64,000 nucleotides of DNA, from contig NZ_FWXT01000002.1 in NCBI RefSeq assembly GCF_900176535.1, positions 1 through 64,000 of the forward strand. The letters run 5' to 3'. The notes under the pieces are model-generated. The model searched no databases. It was not told the DNA's origin and worked only from the letters and a program-made list of their open reading frames with translations. The position numbers and the translations under genes were made by a program. Numbering within the stretch: the stretch's first letter is position 1; each line of letters begins with the position of its first letter. Of the stretch, positions 27,060-34,580 are shown one piece after another. The DNA comes from Pedobacter africanus (GTDB lineage Bacteria > Bacteroidota > Bacteroidia > Sphingobacteriales > Sphingobacteriaceae).

Positions 27060-27764
27060 ATGAAAAAAATCTACTTTACTATTGCTGCATTTTTTTTGTT
27101 TGTGTGTTTATTAGGTTGTACCAAAAGCAGCGATACCACAGATACACAACTTAGCTACAGCTTCAATGCCATTAACCTGAATGCGTCTTTGACCGCAAAC
27201 TCAGGTGCAAGCGGTGCCATTGTACCTGCCGGTACACCAGGTAGTGTTAACTGGAGCAGTGCAGGTATAAACATTTCAAAAGTCGAATTCAGCGCTACCC
27301 GCGGAGGGAACCCTATTTCACTGGAAACGAAAAATCTGTATGCAGTTAATGCCTTAAAACCAGATTCGCTATCGGGCACCGTTTTTTTGTCTTCAGGTGT
27401 ATATGAGAAAAATGAATTCAAGATCACTGTTAGCGAGTCAGTAAGTAACCCGCCACTGATCCTTAAAGGGACTTATATAGAAGCCTCGGGTACGGTGATA
27501 CCTGTTATTGTTCAGCTGAATGTTTCTCAGGTGTTTAAGCTGGAGGCCCCAAGAATCGAAATTAAACAAGGTAAATATATTGCCAGGGTCACTATTGAAT
27601 TGAATGGCCTGGTGAAGGGGCTTGTTGCGAGCGACTTTGGACAAACAACACGTACTGCGCCAAACAATACCATTCTGGTTAGCAATACTGTAAACAGGGC
27701 ACTTTTCGAGAAACTGGTATTGAGATTGCCTTCGGTTTTAAGTGTAAGCATGACCAAGCAGTAG
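27060..27764 (+). CDS. Hypothetical lipoprotein
   Basis: 234 residues from the ATG at 27060, chosen because it gives a clean lipoprotein signal (KK, hydrophobic core, lipobox LLGC); an ATG 9 bases earlier is possible. The mature part is Ser/Ala/Gly-rich near the N-terminus (LTANSGASGAIVPAGT), then beta-rich (KVEFSATRGG, FKITVSESV), with DSLSGTVFLSSGVYEKNEF as a possible DUF4382-like feature. I do not firmly recognise it. It is probably anchored in the outer or inner membrane. Single gene, 94 bp before the permease gene. Confidence 0.8.
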   Translation: MKKIYFTIAAFFLFVCLLGCTKSSDTTDTQLSYSFNAINLNASLTANSGASGAIVPAGTPGSVNWSSAGINISKVEFSATRGGNPISLETKNLYAVNALKPDSLSGTVFLSSGVYEKNEFKITVSESVSNPPLILKGTYIEASGTVIPVIVQLNVSQVFKLEAPRIEIKQGKYIARVTIELNGLVKGLVASDFGQTTRTAPNNTILVSNTVNRALFEKLVLRLPSVLSVSMTKQ

Positions 27765-27838
27765 GCTGGTTTTTAACTGATATAGGCCGGGCTTTACTTT
27801 TTTGAAATTATAAGACGAATTGCTGTAACCTTTTTTGC

Positions 27839-27846
27839 TAGCTTTG
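27839..27846 (+). promoter_or_regulatory. -7 element upstream of the MacB-like permease
   Basis: TAGCTTTG, exact TAnnTTTG match, 11 bases before the ATG at 27858, implying a very short leader. -33 element not evident. Confidence 0.4.
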
Positions 27847-27857
27847 GTCTAAACGTT

Positions 27858-29099
27858 ATGATTATTTTCAGACTAATAGGCGAAAGTTTTAGGTTTGCAG
27901 CTGATGCCCTGCGCCAAAATAAATTGCGTACCATGCTTTCCTTACTGGGAATTACCATAGGTATTTTTGCCATCATTTTTGTATTCTCCGCCGCTGATAC
28001 TTTTAGGAGCAAACTTCAGGAAAGCATAGATAAATTGGGTTCAAAGACCATCTTCGTTCAGAAATGGCCCTGGGGTGGGTTTGGCGATTACCCTTGGTGG
28101 AAGTATATGAACAGGCCAGAGGCTTCTTTAAGAGATTACAACGCACTTAAAGAACGTTTGGAGCATGCGGAAGGGGTCTCTTACGAAATTTATGCAGACA
28201 GCAGGACGGTGAAATATCGGAGCAATTCTGTAGAAGGAGCGGGTTTAAAAGCGGCATCGCAGGACTTTAACAAAACCTGGAACATAGATTTTCAGGAGGG
28301 CCGATATTTTACGGAAAATGAAGGTAAAGCCGGTTCCCCGGTGATCATTCTGGGAGCAGATATCGCCGAAGGCCTGTTTAACGGTGAACCTGCCGTGGGC
28401 AAAAAGATCATTGCAATGGGACGACGCCTAACCGTTGTGGGCGTCTTTAAAAAGGAGGGAGAAGATATGCTGGGTATGTCGCAGGATAAGAATATCCTGA
28501 TTCCCTTAAATTTTGCAAAAAGTTTGTTTGATATAGAAAATGGACGTTATGACCCAACTGTAACGGTAAGAGGTAAAGAGCATATTGCTCTGGATGAAAT
28601 TGAAAGTGAAATTCGTGGGGCCATGCGGGCCATCCGGAAAATCAGGCCTGGTGCAGATGATGATTTTGCATTAAACAAAAGCACGATTGCTTCTAATCAA
28701 CTGGATGTAATGTTCGGGGTGGTAGATATTGCGGGATGGGTAATTGGGGGCTTTTCTATTCTTGTAGGCGGATTTGGCATCGCCAATATTATGTTTGTTT
28801 CTGTTAAAGAACGTACCAATATCATAGGCATTCAGAAGTCGTTGGGTGCCAAAAATTATTTCATTCTGTTACAGTTTTTATTTGAGGCCATTGCACTTTG
28901 TTTGTTGGGCGGTTTGCTTGGTTTGTTCCTGGTTTATATCGTAACGCTCATTTCCGGTGCCCTGGGCTTCGAAATGGTATTGTTTATGAAAAATATAATT
29001 CTTGGAATTGGCGTGTCATTTATCATTGGCACCATATCCGGTTTCTGGCCGGCTTACTCGGCCTCAAGGTTAGATCCTGTAGAAGCGATCCGCTCCTAA
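27858..29099 (+). CDS. ABC transporter permease (MacB/FtsX type)
   Basis: 413 residues with MacB-like architecture: first membrane segment (about 22-42, TMLSLLGITIGIFAIIFVFSA), a periplasmic MacB core domain (about 50-270), then three C-terminal helices (about 290-405) including the GGFGIANIMFVSVKERTNIIGIQKSLGA signature region and the ending FWPAYSASRLDPVEAIRS. This family works by mechanotransmission: export of lipoproteins, peptides or drugs from the periplasm. No ATPase or membrane-fusion gene is next to it; the ATPase at 23040 is a candidate partner, by type only. Confidence 0.92.
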   Translation: MIIFRLIGESFRFAADALRQNKLRTMLSLLGITIGIFAIIFVFSAADTFRSKLQESIDKLGSKTIFVQKWPWGGFGDYPWWKYMNRPEASLRDYNALKERLEHAEGVSYEIYADSRTVKYRSNSVEGAGLKAASQDFNKTWNIDFQEGRYFTENEGKAGSPVIILGADIAEGLFNGEPAVGKKIIAMGRRLTVVGVFKKEGEDMLGMSQDKNILIPLNFAKSLFDIENGRYDPTVTVRGKEHIALDEIESEIRGAMRAIRKIRPGADDDFALNKSTIASNQLDVMFGVVDIAGWVIGGFSILVGGFGIANIMFVSVKERTNIIGIQKSLGAKNYFILLQFLFEAIALCLLGGLLGLFLVYIVTLISGALGFEMVLFMKNIILGIGVSFIIGTISGFWPAYSASRLDPVEAIRS

Positions 29100-29116
29100 T
29101 ATGGCTTCCCTTTGCG

Positions 29117-29214
29117 CTAAAAAAGAAGACATGACCACTCGAAAGCTGGAACCTTTTGCGCCGAAGGAGCGCAAAAATTCCTAGGCTTTCTCCTGGCATG
29201 CGCTTCTTTTTTAG
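29117..29214. repeat. 98-nt long fold-back (palindromic) element
   Basis: Almost the whole stretch folds into one imperfect hairpin. Outer stem ctaaaaaagaag/cttcttttttag (29117-29128 with 29203-29214, 12 bp), then catg/catg and cca/tgg, gaaagc/gctttc (29141-29146 with 29185-29190), ggaa/ttcc, ttttgcgc/gcgcaaaa (29154-29161 with 29169-29176), with a 7-nt loop. It lies 17 bp after the permease stop. The shape suggests an interspersed REP/MITE-like repeat, which would need a genome search. Open frames running through it on either strand are by-products. Confidence 0.65.
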
Positions 29215-29262
29215 AATGGCGGATCAGCATAAACTCGCTATTTTTATTTATATACTGGATAT

Positions 29263-29300
29263 AAAAAAGTCTGGTTATTTTATAATAACCAGACTTTTTT
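29263..29300. terminator. Bidirectional terminator between the permease and aminotransferase genes
   Basis: Perfect 17-bp stem (29263-29279 with 29284-29300): A6-gtctggttatt pairing with aataaccagac-T6, 4-nt loop. Works for both convergent genes. Confidence 0.92.
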
Positions 29301-29334
29301 GTGCAAATGTTTTGCACTATTGATGATGTTTTGC

Positions 29335-30528
29335 TTAGCTCAGTTTGGCTAAAGTTGCTTTTATTCTTGAAACGGCATCCCTCAGTTTATCTTCAGCAGC
29401 AGCATAAGAAAGCCTGATACAATCTTCATTACCAAAAGCCTCTCCGGTAACTGTTGATACATGTGCTTCATTTAATAAATACAGGCACAGGTCTTCTGCA
29501 TTAGTAATTATCTGGTCGCCATTCTTTTTACCAAAATAAGCTTTTACTTCAGGGAAGAAATAGAAAGCACCATCCGGCAGGTTCACTTTAATGCCCGGGA
29601 TTTCTTTTAACAAAGCATATACGATATCTCTGCGGCTTTTAAATTCGGCCACCATCTGGTTTACTGATTCCAGTCCGCCCTGATAGGCAACAAGAGAGGC
29701 CCGCTGGGCTATAGAGCAGGTGCCTGAAGTGATCTGCCCCTGTAATTTATCGCAGGCATTGGCGATTTCTTTGTTTGCAGCCATATAGCCAGATCTCCAG
29801 CCAGTCATTGCATAGGACTTAGAAAAACCATTGATTAGGATCACTCTGTCTTTCACGGAATCAAATTCTGCAATTGAAGCATGTTTACCCACAAAGTTGA
29901 TGTGCTCATAAATCTCATCAGAAATGATGTAGATGTTCGGGTATTTCTCAAAAACAGCAACCAGATCTGCCAGCTCCTCTTTGCTGTATACTGATCCTGT
30001 AGGATTGCATGGAGAAGAGAACATGAACAATTTGGTTTTAGGCGTAATCGCAGCTTCCAGTTGTGCGCCTGTTATTTTAAAATTATTCTCTACGGTAGCA
30101 TTGATAAATACCGTCTCGCCTTCGGCAAGTTTGATCATTTCTGAATAAGATACCCAGTAAGGAGTAGGTACAATTACTTCATCTCCCGGATCAACAAGAC
30201 ACATTACGGCGTTGGCCAGCGACTGTTTGGCACCTGTAGAAACTACAATCTGATCAAAGCTGTAAGTCAGCCCATTCTCTCTCAATAACTTTTCAGCAAT
30301 AGCTTTGCGTAATTCAGGGTAGCCTGAAACTGGACTGTAATAAGAGAAGTTGTCGTCAATAGCCTTTTTGGCTCCGTCCTTAACAAAATCAGGTGTAAAA
30401 AAGTCTGGTTCCCCGAAACTAAGGTTAATAACGTCTATCCCTTGTGCGGATAGTTCTCTACCTAACTTCGCCATTTTGATGGTTTGCGACTCCGATAGGT
30501 TGTTGATTCTTTTGGATAAAAATGTCAT
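29335..30528 (-). CDS. PLP-dependent aspartate-type aminotransferase (class I)
   Basis: 397 residues, fold-type I aminotransferase of the AspC/AspAT-Ib group. NPTGSVYSKEEL, the ISDEIYEHI segment, and the PLP lysine Lys237 in NGFSKSYAMTGWRSGY, with the C-terminal RLSYAAAED (substrate-carboxylate Arg). It would convert aspartate and 2-oxoglutarate to oxaloacetate and glutamate, perhaps also prephenate or other substrates; specificity is not decided by sequence. Monocistronic with a strong terminator. Confidence 0.93.
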   Translation of the reverse strand: MTFLSKRINNLSESQTIKMAKLGRELSAQGIDVINLSFGEPDFFTPDFVKDGAKKAIDDNFSYYSPVSGYPELRKAIAEKLLRENGLTYSFDQIVVSTGAKQSLANAVMCLVDPGDEVIVPTPYWVSYSEMIKLAEGETVFINATVENNFKITGAQLEAAITPKTKLFMFSSPCNPTGSVYSKEELADLVAVFEKYPNIYIISDEIYEHINFVGKHASIAEFDSVKDRVILINGFSKSYAMTGWRSGYMAANKEIANACDKLQGQITSGTCSIAQRASLVAYQGGLESVNQMVAEFKSRRDIVYALLKEIPGIKVNLPDGAFYFFPEVKAYFGKKNGDQIITNAEDLCLYLLNEAHVSTVTGEAFGNEDCIRLSYAAAEDKLRDAVSRIKATLAKLS

Positions 30529-30636
30529 AGTAATTGGTGCGAAGGCAAATTAAATTTTGTGCGGAAACAAATATATGAACCTCACGCCATTATAAATTAA
30601 AAAAAATACTTTTTATATAAATTGACAGCTAAACTG

Positions 30637-30644
30637 TACTTTTG
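30637..30644 (+). promoter_or_regulatory. -7-like element overlapping the proposed CDF start
   Basis: TACTTTTG, an exact TAnnTTTG match that overlaps the TTG (30642) that would start the cation transporter gene. Transcription from it would begin near 30650, after that codon, so a real promoter here argues for a downstream start (see that gene). Confidence 0.45.
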
Positions 30645-31643
30645 GATGCTAAACTCAGCAATTTGCAACCTCAGAAAAAAGCCATATTAACCGCATTGTG
30701 CATCAGCATCGTGCTCATGCTGGCAAAATTTGTTGCCTATTTTATCACCCATTCCAATGCCATACTTACAGATGCTGCCGAGAGTATCGTAAACGTACTG
30801 GCCACTAGCTTTGCATTTTACAGCATTTACCTGACTACGCTGCCTAAAGATGAAAACCATCCTTACGGACATGGAAAAGTAGAGTTCTTTTCAGCTTTTA
30901 TCGAGGGAACGCTGATTGCCATTGCCGGGGTGATTATTGTTTTTAAATCGGGCTATGACCTGGTTTATCCAAAACCAATTACCCAGCTGTATGAAGGTGC
31001 TGCCATTATAGGAGCAACTGGATTGGTAAACCTTTTTGTAGGCTATTACCTGATCAATACAGGAAAGAAACATCAATCTATAACGCTTGAAGCCGATGGT
31101 AAGCACCTTTTAACCGATGCAATTACCAGTGCGGGTCTGGTGATTGGCATCCTGCTGATCAGGCTCACAGAAATATACTGGCTTGATAGCGTAATTTCCA
31201 TACTGTTAGGGCTTTACATCATTTACAATGGGTACAAGCTCACACGTCGTTCGGTAGGTGGTCTGATGGATGAAAGTAATGTTGACCTGGTAGCCACAAT
31301 TATTGATATACTGCAAAAGAACCGTAAAGATCCCTGGATTGATGTACATAACCTAAGAGCTCAGCAATATGGGGCAGATCTGCACATCGATTGTCACATT
31401 ACCCTGCCGTATTATTTCGATCTGAACAAGGTGCACCAGGAAATATCTGAAATTGACCAAATGATTAATGGTAAGGCGCACCGTAAAACAGAACTTTTTA
31501 TCCATGCCGACCCCTGTTTGCCTGCCTGCTGTAATTATTGCCGCATGAAGGAATGTCCGGTCAGACAGGAAGCATTCAGGGGCGAGATTGAATGGACAAT
31601 TGAAAATGCAACCAAAAACCAAAAACATTTCGACCAGCAATGA
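30642..31643 (+). CDS. Cation diffusion facilitator family transporter with Cys-rich C-terminus
   Basis: Up to 333 residues. Six membrane helices (about 14-210) with the metal-site motifs LTDAAES (helix 2), HPYGHGK and LLTDAITSAG (helix 5), then a cytoplasmic domain, and an unusual tail with five cysteines in HADPCLPACCNYCRMKEC plus CPVR. CDF proteins export Zn, Fe, Mn or Co using the proton gradient. The start is uncertain: no ATG precedes helix 1; TTG 30642 conflicts with a -7 box, TTG 30663 is possible. An ATG at 30646 opens a 14-codon frame that stops before helix 1. First gene of a four-gene operon (overlaps the NUDIX gene by 4 bp). Confidence 0.88.
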   Translation: MDAKLSNLQPQKKAILTALCISIVLMLAKFVAYFITHSNAILTDAAESIVNVLATSFAFYSIYLTTLPKDENHPYGHGKVEFFSAFIEGTLIAIAGVIIVFKSGYDLVYPKPITQLYEGAAIIGATGLVNLFVGYYLINTGKKHQSITLEADGKHLLTDAITSAGLVIGILLIRLTEIYWLDSVISILLGLYIIYNGYKLTRRSVGGLMDESNVDLVATIIDILQKNRKDPWIDVHNLRAQQYGADLHIDCHITLPYYFDLNKVHQEISEIDQMINGKAHRKTELFIHADPCLPACCNYCRMKECPVRQEAFRGEIEWTIENATKNQKHFDQQ

Positions 31644-32080
31644 GTTATTTTAACGTTAGGGTATACGGGCTGTTGATTAATGAGCATAATGAAGTGCTGA
31701 TCAGTGACGAGCAATCGGGCGATCGCAGGTTCAGTAAATTTCCGGGAGGAGGTTTGGAACTTGGGGAAGGCTTAATTGATGCATTGAAACGCGAATTCAT
31801 AGAAGAATGCAATGCGGAAATCGAAGTGCTGTATCACTTATATACCACAGATTTCTACGAACAATCCTCATTTAACGACAGTCAGATCCTGAGTATTTAT
31901 TATCTGGTTAAAGCCGTAAGCCCACTAAAACTGAATTTTAAAACCATTGCATTCGACTTTGACCAGAATACCCTGCAGTCGTTCCGATGGATCAATATAA
32001 ACGAACTCAAAACGGAGGACGTGACTTTTAAAACGGATAAAACAGCAATTGAGCTGTTGCTAAAACAAATACATTCATGA
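31640..32080 (+). CDS. NUDIX hydrolase
   Basis: 146 residues. NUDIX box reads GGGLELGEGLIDALKREFIEECNAEI (about 34-59), close to the GX5EX7REUXEEXGU pattern (with Cys-Asn in the last part), in a typical alpha/beta/alpha sandwich (RVYGLLINEHNEVLISD strand before it). Hydrolyses a nucleoside diphosphate linked to another group; substrate unknown. ATGA overlaps on both sides (with the CDF gene and with bioA) show tight coupling. Confidence 0.92.
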   Translation: MSYFNVRVYGLLINEHNEVLISDEQSGDRRFSKFPGGGLELGEGLIDALKREFIEECNAEIEVLYHLYTTDFYEQSSFNDSQILSIYYLVKAVSPLKLNFKTIAFDFDQNTLQSFRWININELKTEDVTFKTDKTAIELLLKQIHS

Positions 32081-33342
32081 GCCTGGCCGAACGTGATGAA
32101 AAAGTAATCTGGCACCCTTATACGCAAATGAAAGACCCCTTGCCACATGTTCCGGTTGTAAGGGCCCAGGGGGTGTACCTTTTTGCTGAAGATGGCAAAA
32201 AGTATATCGATGCAGTTTCCAGCTGGTGGGTGAATATCCATGGACATGCGCATCCCCATATCGCCGAGAAAGTTGCGGAGCAGCTCCGTACGCTGGAACA
32301 TGTTATTTTTGCGGGCTTTACCCATGAGCCCGCCGTGCAACTTGCCGAGCGTTTGCTTCCTTTATTGCCGGGAGATCAGACAAAAGTCTTTTACAGTGAT
32401 AACGGATCTACAGCCGTAGAAGTGGCCTTAAAGATGTGCCTGCAATACTGGACCAATACCAGCAAGGCACGTACAAAGATCATCGCATTTAAAGAGGCTT
32501 ACCATGGTGATACTTTTGGGGCCATGTCTGTAAGCGGCCGCAGTATATTTACTGACCCCTTTAACGCGTTGTTGTTTGATGTAGAGTTTATAGATCTGCC
32601 CAATGCCGGGAATATTGAACAGTTGAAATCCAGGATCAATTACCTTTCAAATGAAGTAGCCTGTTTCATCTTCGAACCTATGGTGCTTGGTGCCAGTGGT
32701 ATGCTGATGTATGATGCGGCCTACCTGGATCAGTTGATTGAGTGCTGTCAGAAACATGGGATCCTGACCATCGCTGATGAGGTGATGACTGGCTTTGGGC
32801 GTACAGGAAAGTACTTTTCCTGTGAAGCGCTGCAAAACAGGCCGGATATCTTTTGCCTGTCTAAAGGCTTGACCGGAGGAACCATGCCTTTGGGCGTTAC
32901 CACTTGCAACAATAAAATGTTTAATGCTTTTTTGAGTGAGGATAAATTAAAAACGCTATACCACGGGCACTCATTTACAGCTAACCCGGTAGCCTGTGCC
33001 GCAGCACTGGCCAGTCTGGATATTTTGCTCGAACCTGACACACTGCTTAACATCAAAAGAATAAGCGAAAGTCACCAGGCATTTGCGGCAAAGATCGGGG
33101 GGCATCCGAAACTGAAAAACATCCGGCAAAGGGGTACCATCCTGGCTATGGAATGGGAAACCGGTACTGATACTTGTTATCTTAATGGATTAAGGAACCA
33201 GTTGTATCTTTACTTCCTGGAACGCGGTATTGTTATGCGCCCGCTGGGCAATATTTTATATATTTTGCCTCCATATGTGATCAGTAATGAAGATCTGGAG
33301 TATATTTACCAAACTATTTTACAGGCATTAAAAGATATATAA
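32077..33342 (+). CDS. bioA: Adenosylmethionine-8-amino-7-oxononanoate aminotransferase
   Basis: 421 residues, normal for BioA. WHPYTQMKDPLPHVP at the N-terminus, SWWVNIHGHAHP, YSDNGSTAVEVALKM, the PLP-binding DEVMTGFGRTGKYF and catalytic Lys263 in CLSKGLTGG, and HGHSFTANPVACAAA. It makes 7,8-diaminopelargonate from KAPA with SAM as amino donor, in biotin synthesis. The other bio genes are not in the window. It overlaps the NUDIX gene and is 1 bp from the ferritin-like gene, so biotin synthesis may be tied to both. Confidence 0.94.
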   Translation: MSLAERDEKVIWHPYTQMKDPLPHVPVVRAQGVYLFAEDGKKYIDAVSSWWVNIHGHAHPHIAEKVAEQLRTLEHVIFAGFTHEPAVQLAERLLPLLPGDQTKVFYSDNGSTAVEVALKMCLQYWTNTSKARTKIIAFKEAYHGDTFGAMSVSGRSIFTDPFNALLFDVEFIDLPNAGNIEQLKSRINYLSNEVACFIFEPMVLGASGMLMYDAAYLDQLIECCQKHGILTIADEVMTGFGRTGKYFSCEALQNRPDIFCLSKGLTGGTMPLGVTTCNNKMFNAFLSEDKLKTLYHGHSFTANPVACAAALASLDILLEPDTLLNIKRISESHQAFAAKIGGHPKLKNIRQRGTILAMEWETGTDTCYLNGLRNQLYLYFLERGIVMRPLGNILYILPPYVISNEDLEYIYQTILQALKDI

Positions 33343-33343
33343 C

Positions 33344-33955
33344 ATGCAGCTTCAGGCAATTTTAGAGCATATAGTGAAAGACAACGTTTTGCACGCCAAA
33401 TGGTTAAATACTTTGTCGTACATGGAAAACGCAGGCGCAAAGAAAATCTCAGCCTCAGAACACAAGGAGCAAGTGAACCTGATTGTCCTGAAACACGCTG
33501 CCGAGGAGCACCGTCATGCCTATTACCTGAAAAAGCAACTCGATAAACTGGATGGGAATTTATGTAAAACCTATACCAGCGATGAACTGCTTACACCCAA
33601 CCATACCAAATTCTATTTAAACGCTTTAGACGTTGCTGTTTGCCGCTATTTGAAGCAGCATTTTAACTTAAGCGGATATGAATTGAAATTTGCAGCCTAT
33701 TTGTTTGTTACCTATGCGATTGAAGTACGTGCAGATGAGCTTTACCCGGTTTATCAGGAGGTTTTAACCGGTGCGGGAAGCAAAGTCAATGTGAAGTCAA
33801 TTATCCTGGAAGAAGAGGGGCACCTGGAAGAGATGCTGAACCAGTTGAAAACATTTTCGGCAGACTGGGAGGCGCATGCCGGAGTGGTCATTAAAATTGA
33901 ACAGGAGATGTTCGACAAGTGGATTAAAAATTTGCAGGTTGCGGTTACAGCTTAA
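33344..33955 (+). CDS. Ferritin-like, probable di-iron helical-bundle protein
   Basis: 203 residues, almost all helical, no signal peptide. I do not recognise a named family. It has the ferritin-like ligand pattern: helix 2 EEHRH (about 51-56, E-E-x-x-H), helix 4 IEVRADE (about 125-131), helix 5 ILEEEGHLEEM (about 150-160, E-E-x-x-H), and a possible Glu in helix 1. This is the layout of di-iron carboxylate enzymes, so an O2-using oxygenase/oxidase or an iron or oxygen sensor is possible. Directly after bioA (1-bp gap) and the last gene of that operon. The stop overlaps the convergent PdeM gene by 11 bp. Function is inferred from pattern only. Confidence 0.75.
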   Translation: MQLQAILEHIVKDNVLHAKWLNTLSYMENAGAKKISASEHKEQVNLIVLKHAAEEHRHAYYLKKQLDKLDGNLCKTYTSDELLTPNHTKFYLNALDVAVCRYLKQHFNLSGYELKFAAYLFVTYAIEVRADELYPVYQEVLTGAGSKVNVKSIILEEEGHLEEMLNQLKTFSADWEAHAGVVIKIEQEMFDKWIKNLQVAVTA

Positions 33956-34580
33956 CCACTTTTTGCGGGGTAATGACATAAAAACTATCGCCTTTACCTG
34001 GTGTCATGATTTTTAATCCTGTAAAAACACTAAAAGCCGGCAACACTGCACAATCGGCACCAAAGTAAAAACAAGGGAACTTCAATTGCTGTCTTGCTTT
34101 ACCATAGAGCATGACACCGGGATGAATATGTCCGGAAATATTGTAATACTCATCAATTGCTGACGGTTTGTCGTGGATAAACCGGAAAGGAAACAGCAGC
34201 AGTTCTTTAGAATGTACGGTGATCCCCAGTGCTTCATAGTCTTCATTTCTCAGATCATCGTGATTCCCCTTTACCAGTACCACCTTTAAATCCGGGTATT
34301 TTTTCCTCCATTCCATAAAGGCATTTGCATCACTGTTGATGTTGTTGTGGAACATGTCTCCTGTAACCAGGAGGGTTTCAGGCATAAACTGCGTTATCAA
34401 ATTGCTGAGCCTGTGCAGATCGGTGGTTCCGACAGTTGAGGGTACCTGTATGCCATTTTTTCTGAAATGCGCAGATTTGCCAATGTGCAGATCGCTTACA
34501 ATGAGCATCTGCTGTGCTTCCCAATAAATTGCCCTCTCTGTACTCAGGACCAGCTGTTCTCCTTTAAAATTAATTGTCAT
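33945..34580 (-). CDS. pdeM: Ligase-associated DNA damage response endonuclease PdeM
   Basis: 211 residues, calcineurin-like metallophosphoesterase (TIGR04123 family). The dinuclear-metal motifs are all visible: SDLHIGK, VTGDMFHN, KGNHDD and SGHIHPG. Its Pseudomonas putida relative in the same gene set is a Mn-dependent DNA endonuclease. Last gene of the four-gene ligase-associated repair cluster; start overlaps the helicase stop by 11 bp. Stop overlaps the ferritin-like gene by 11 bp on the opposite strand. Confidence 0.9.
   Translation of the reverse strand: MTINFKGEQLVLSTERAIYWEAQQMLIVSDLHIGKSAHFRKNGIQVPSTVGTTDLHRLSNLITQFMPETLLVTGDMFHNNINSDANAFMEWRKKYPDLKVVLVKGNHDDLRNEDYEALGITVHSKELLLFPFRFIHDKPSAIDEYYNISGHIHPGVMLYGKARQQLKFPCFYFGADCAVLPAFSVFTGLKIMTPGKGDSFYVITPQKVVKL

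Noticed and set aside
29117..29317. Open frame of 66 codons on the minus strand
   Set aside because: It runs through the fold-back element and the bidirectional terminator, and codon content reflects the palindrome rather than a protein.
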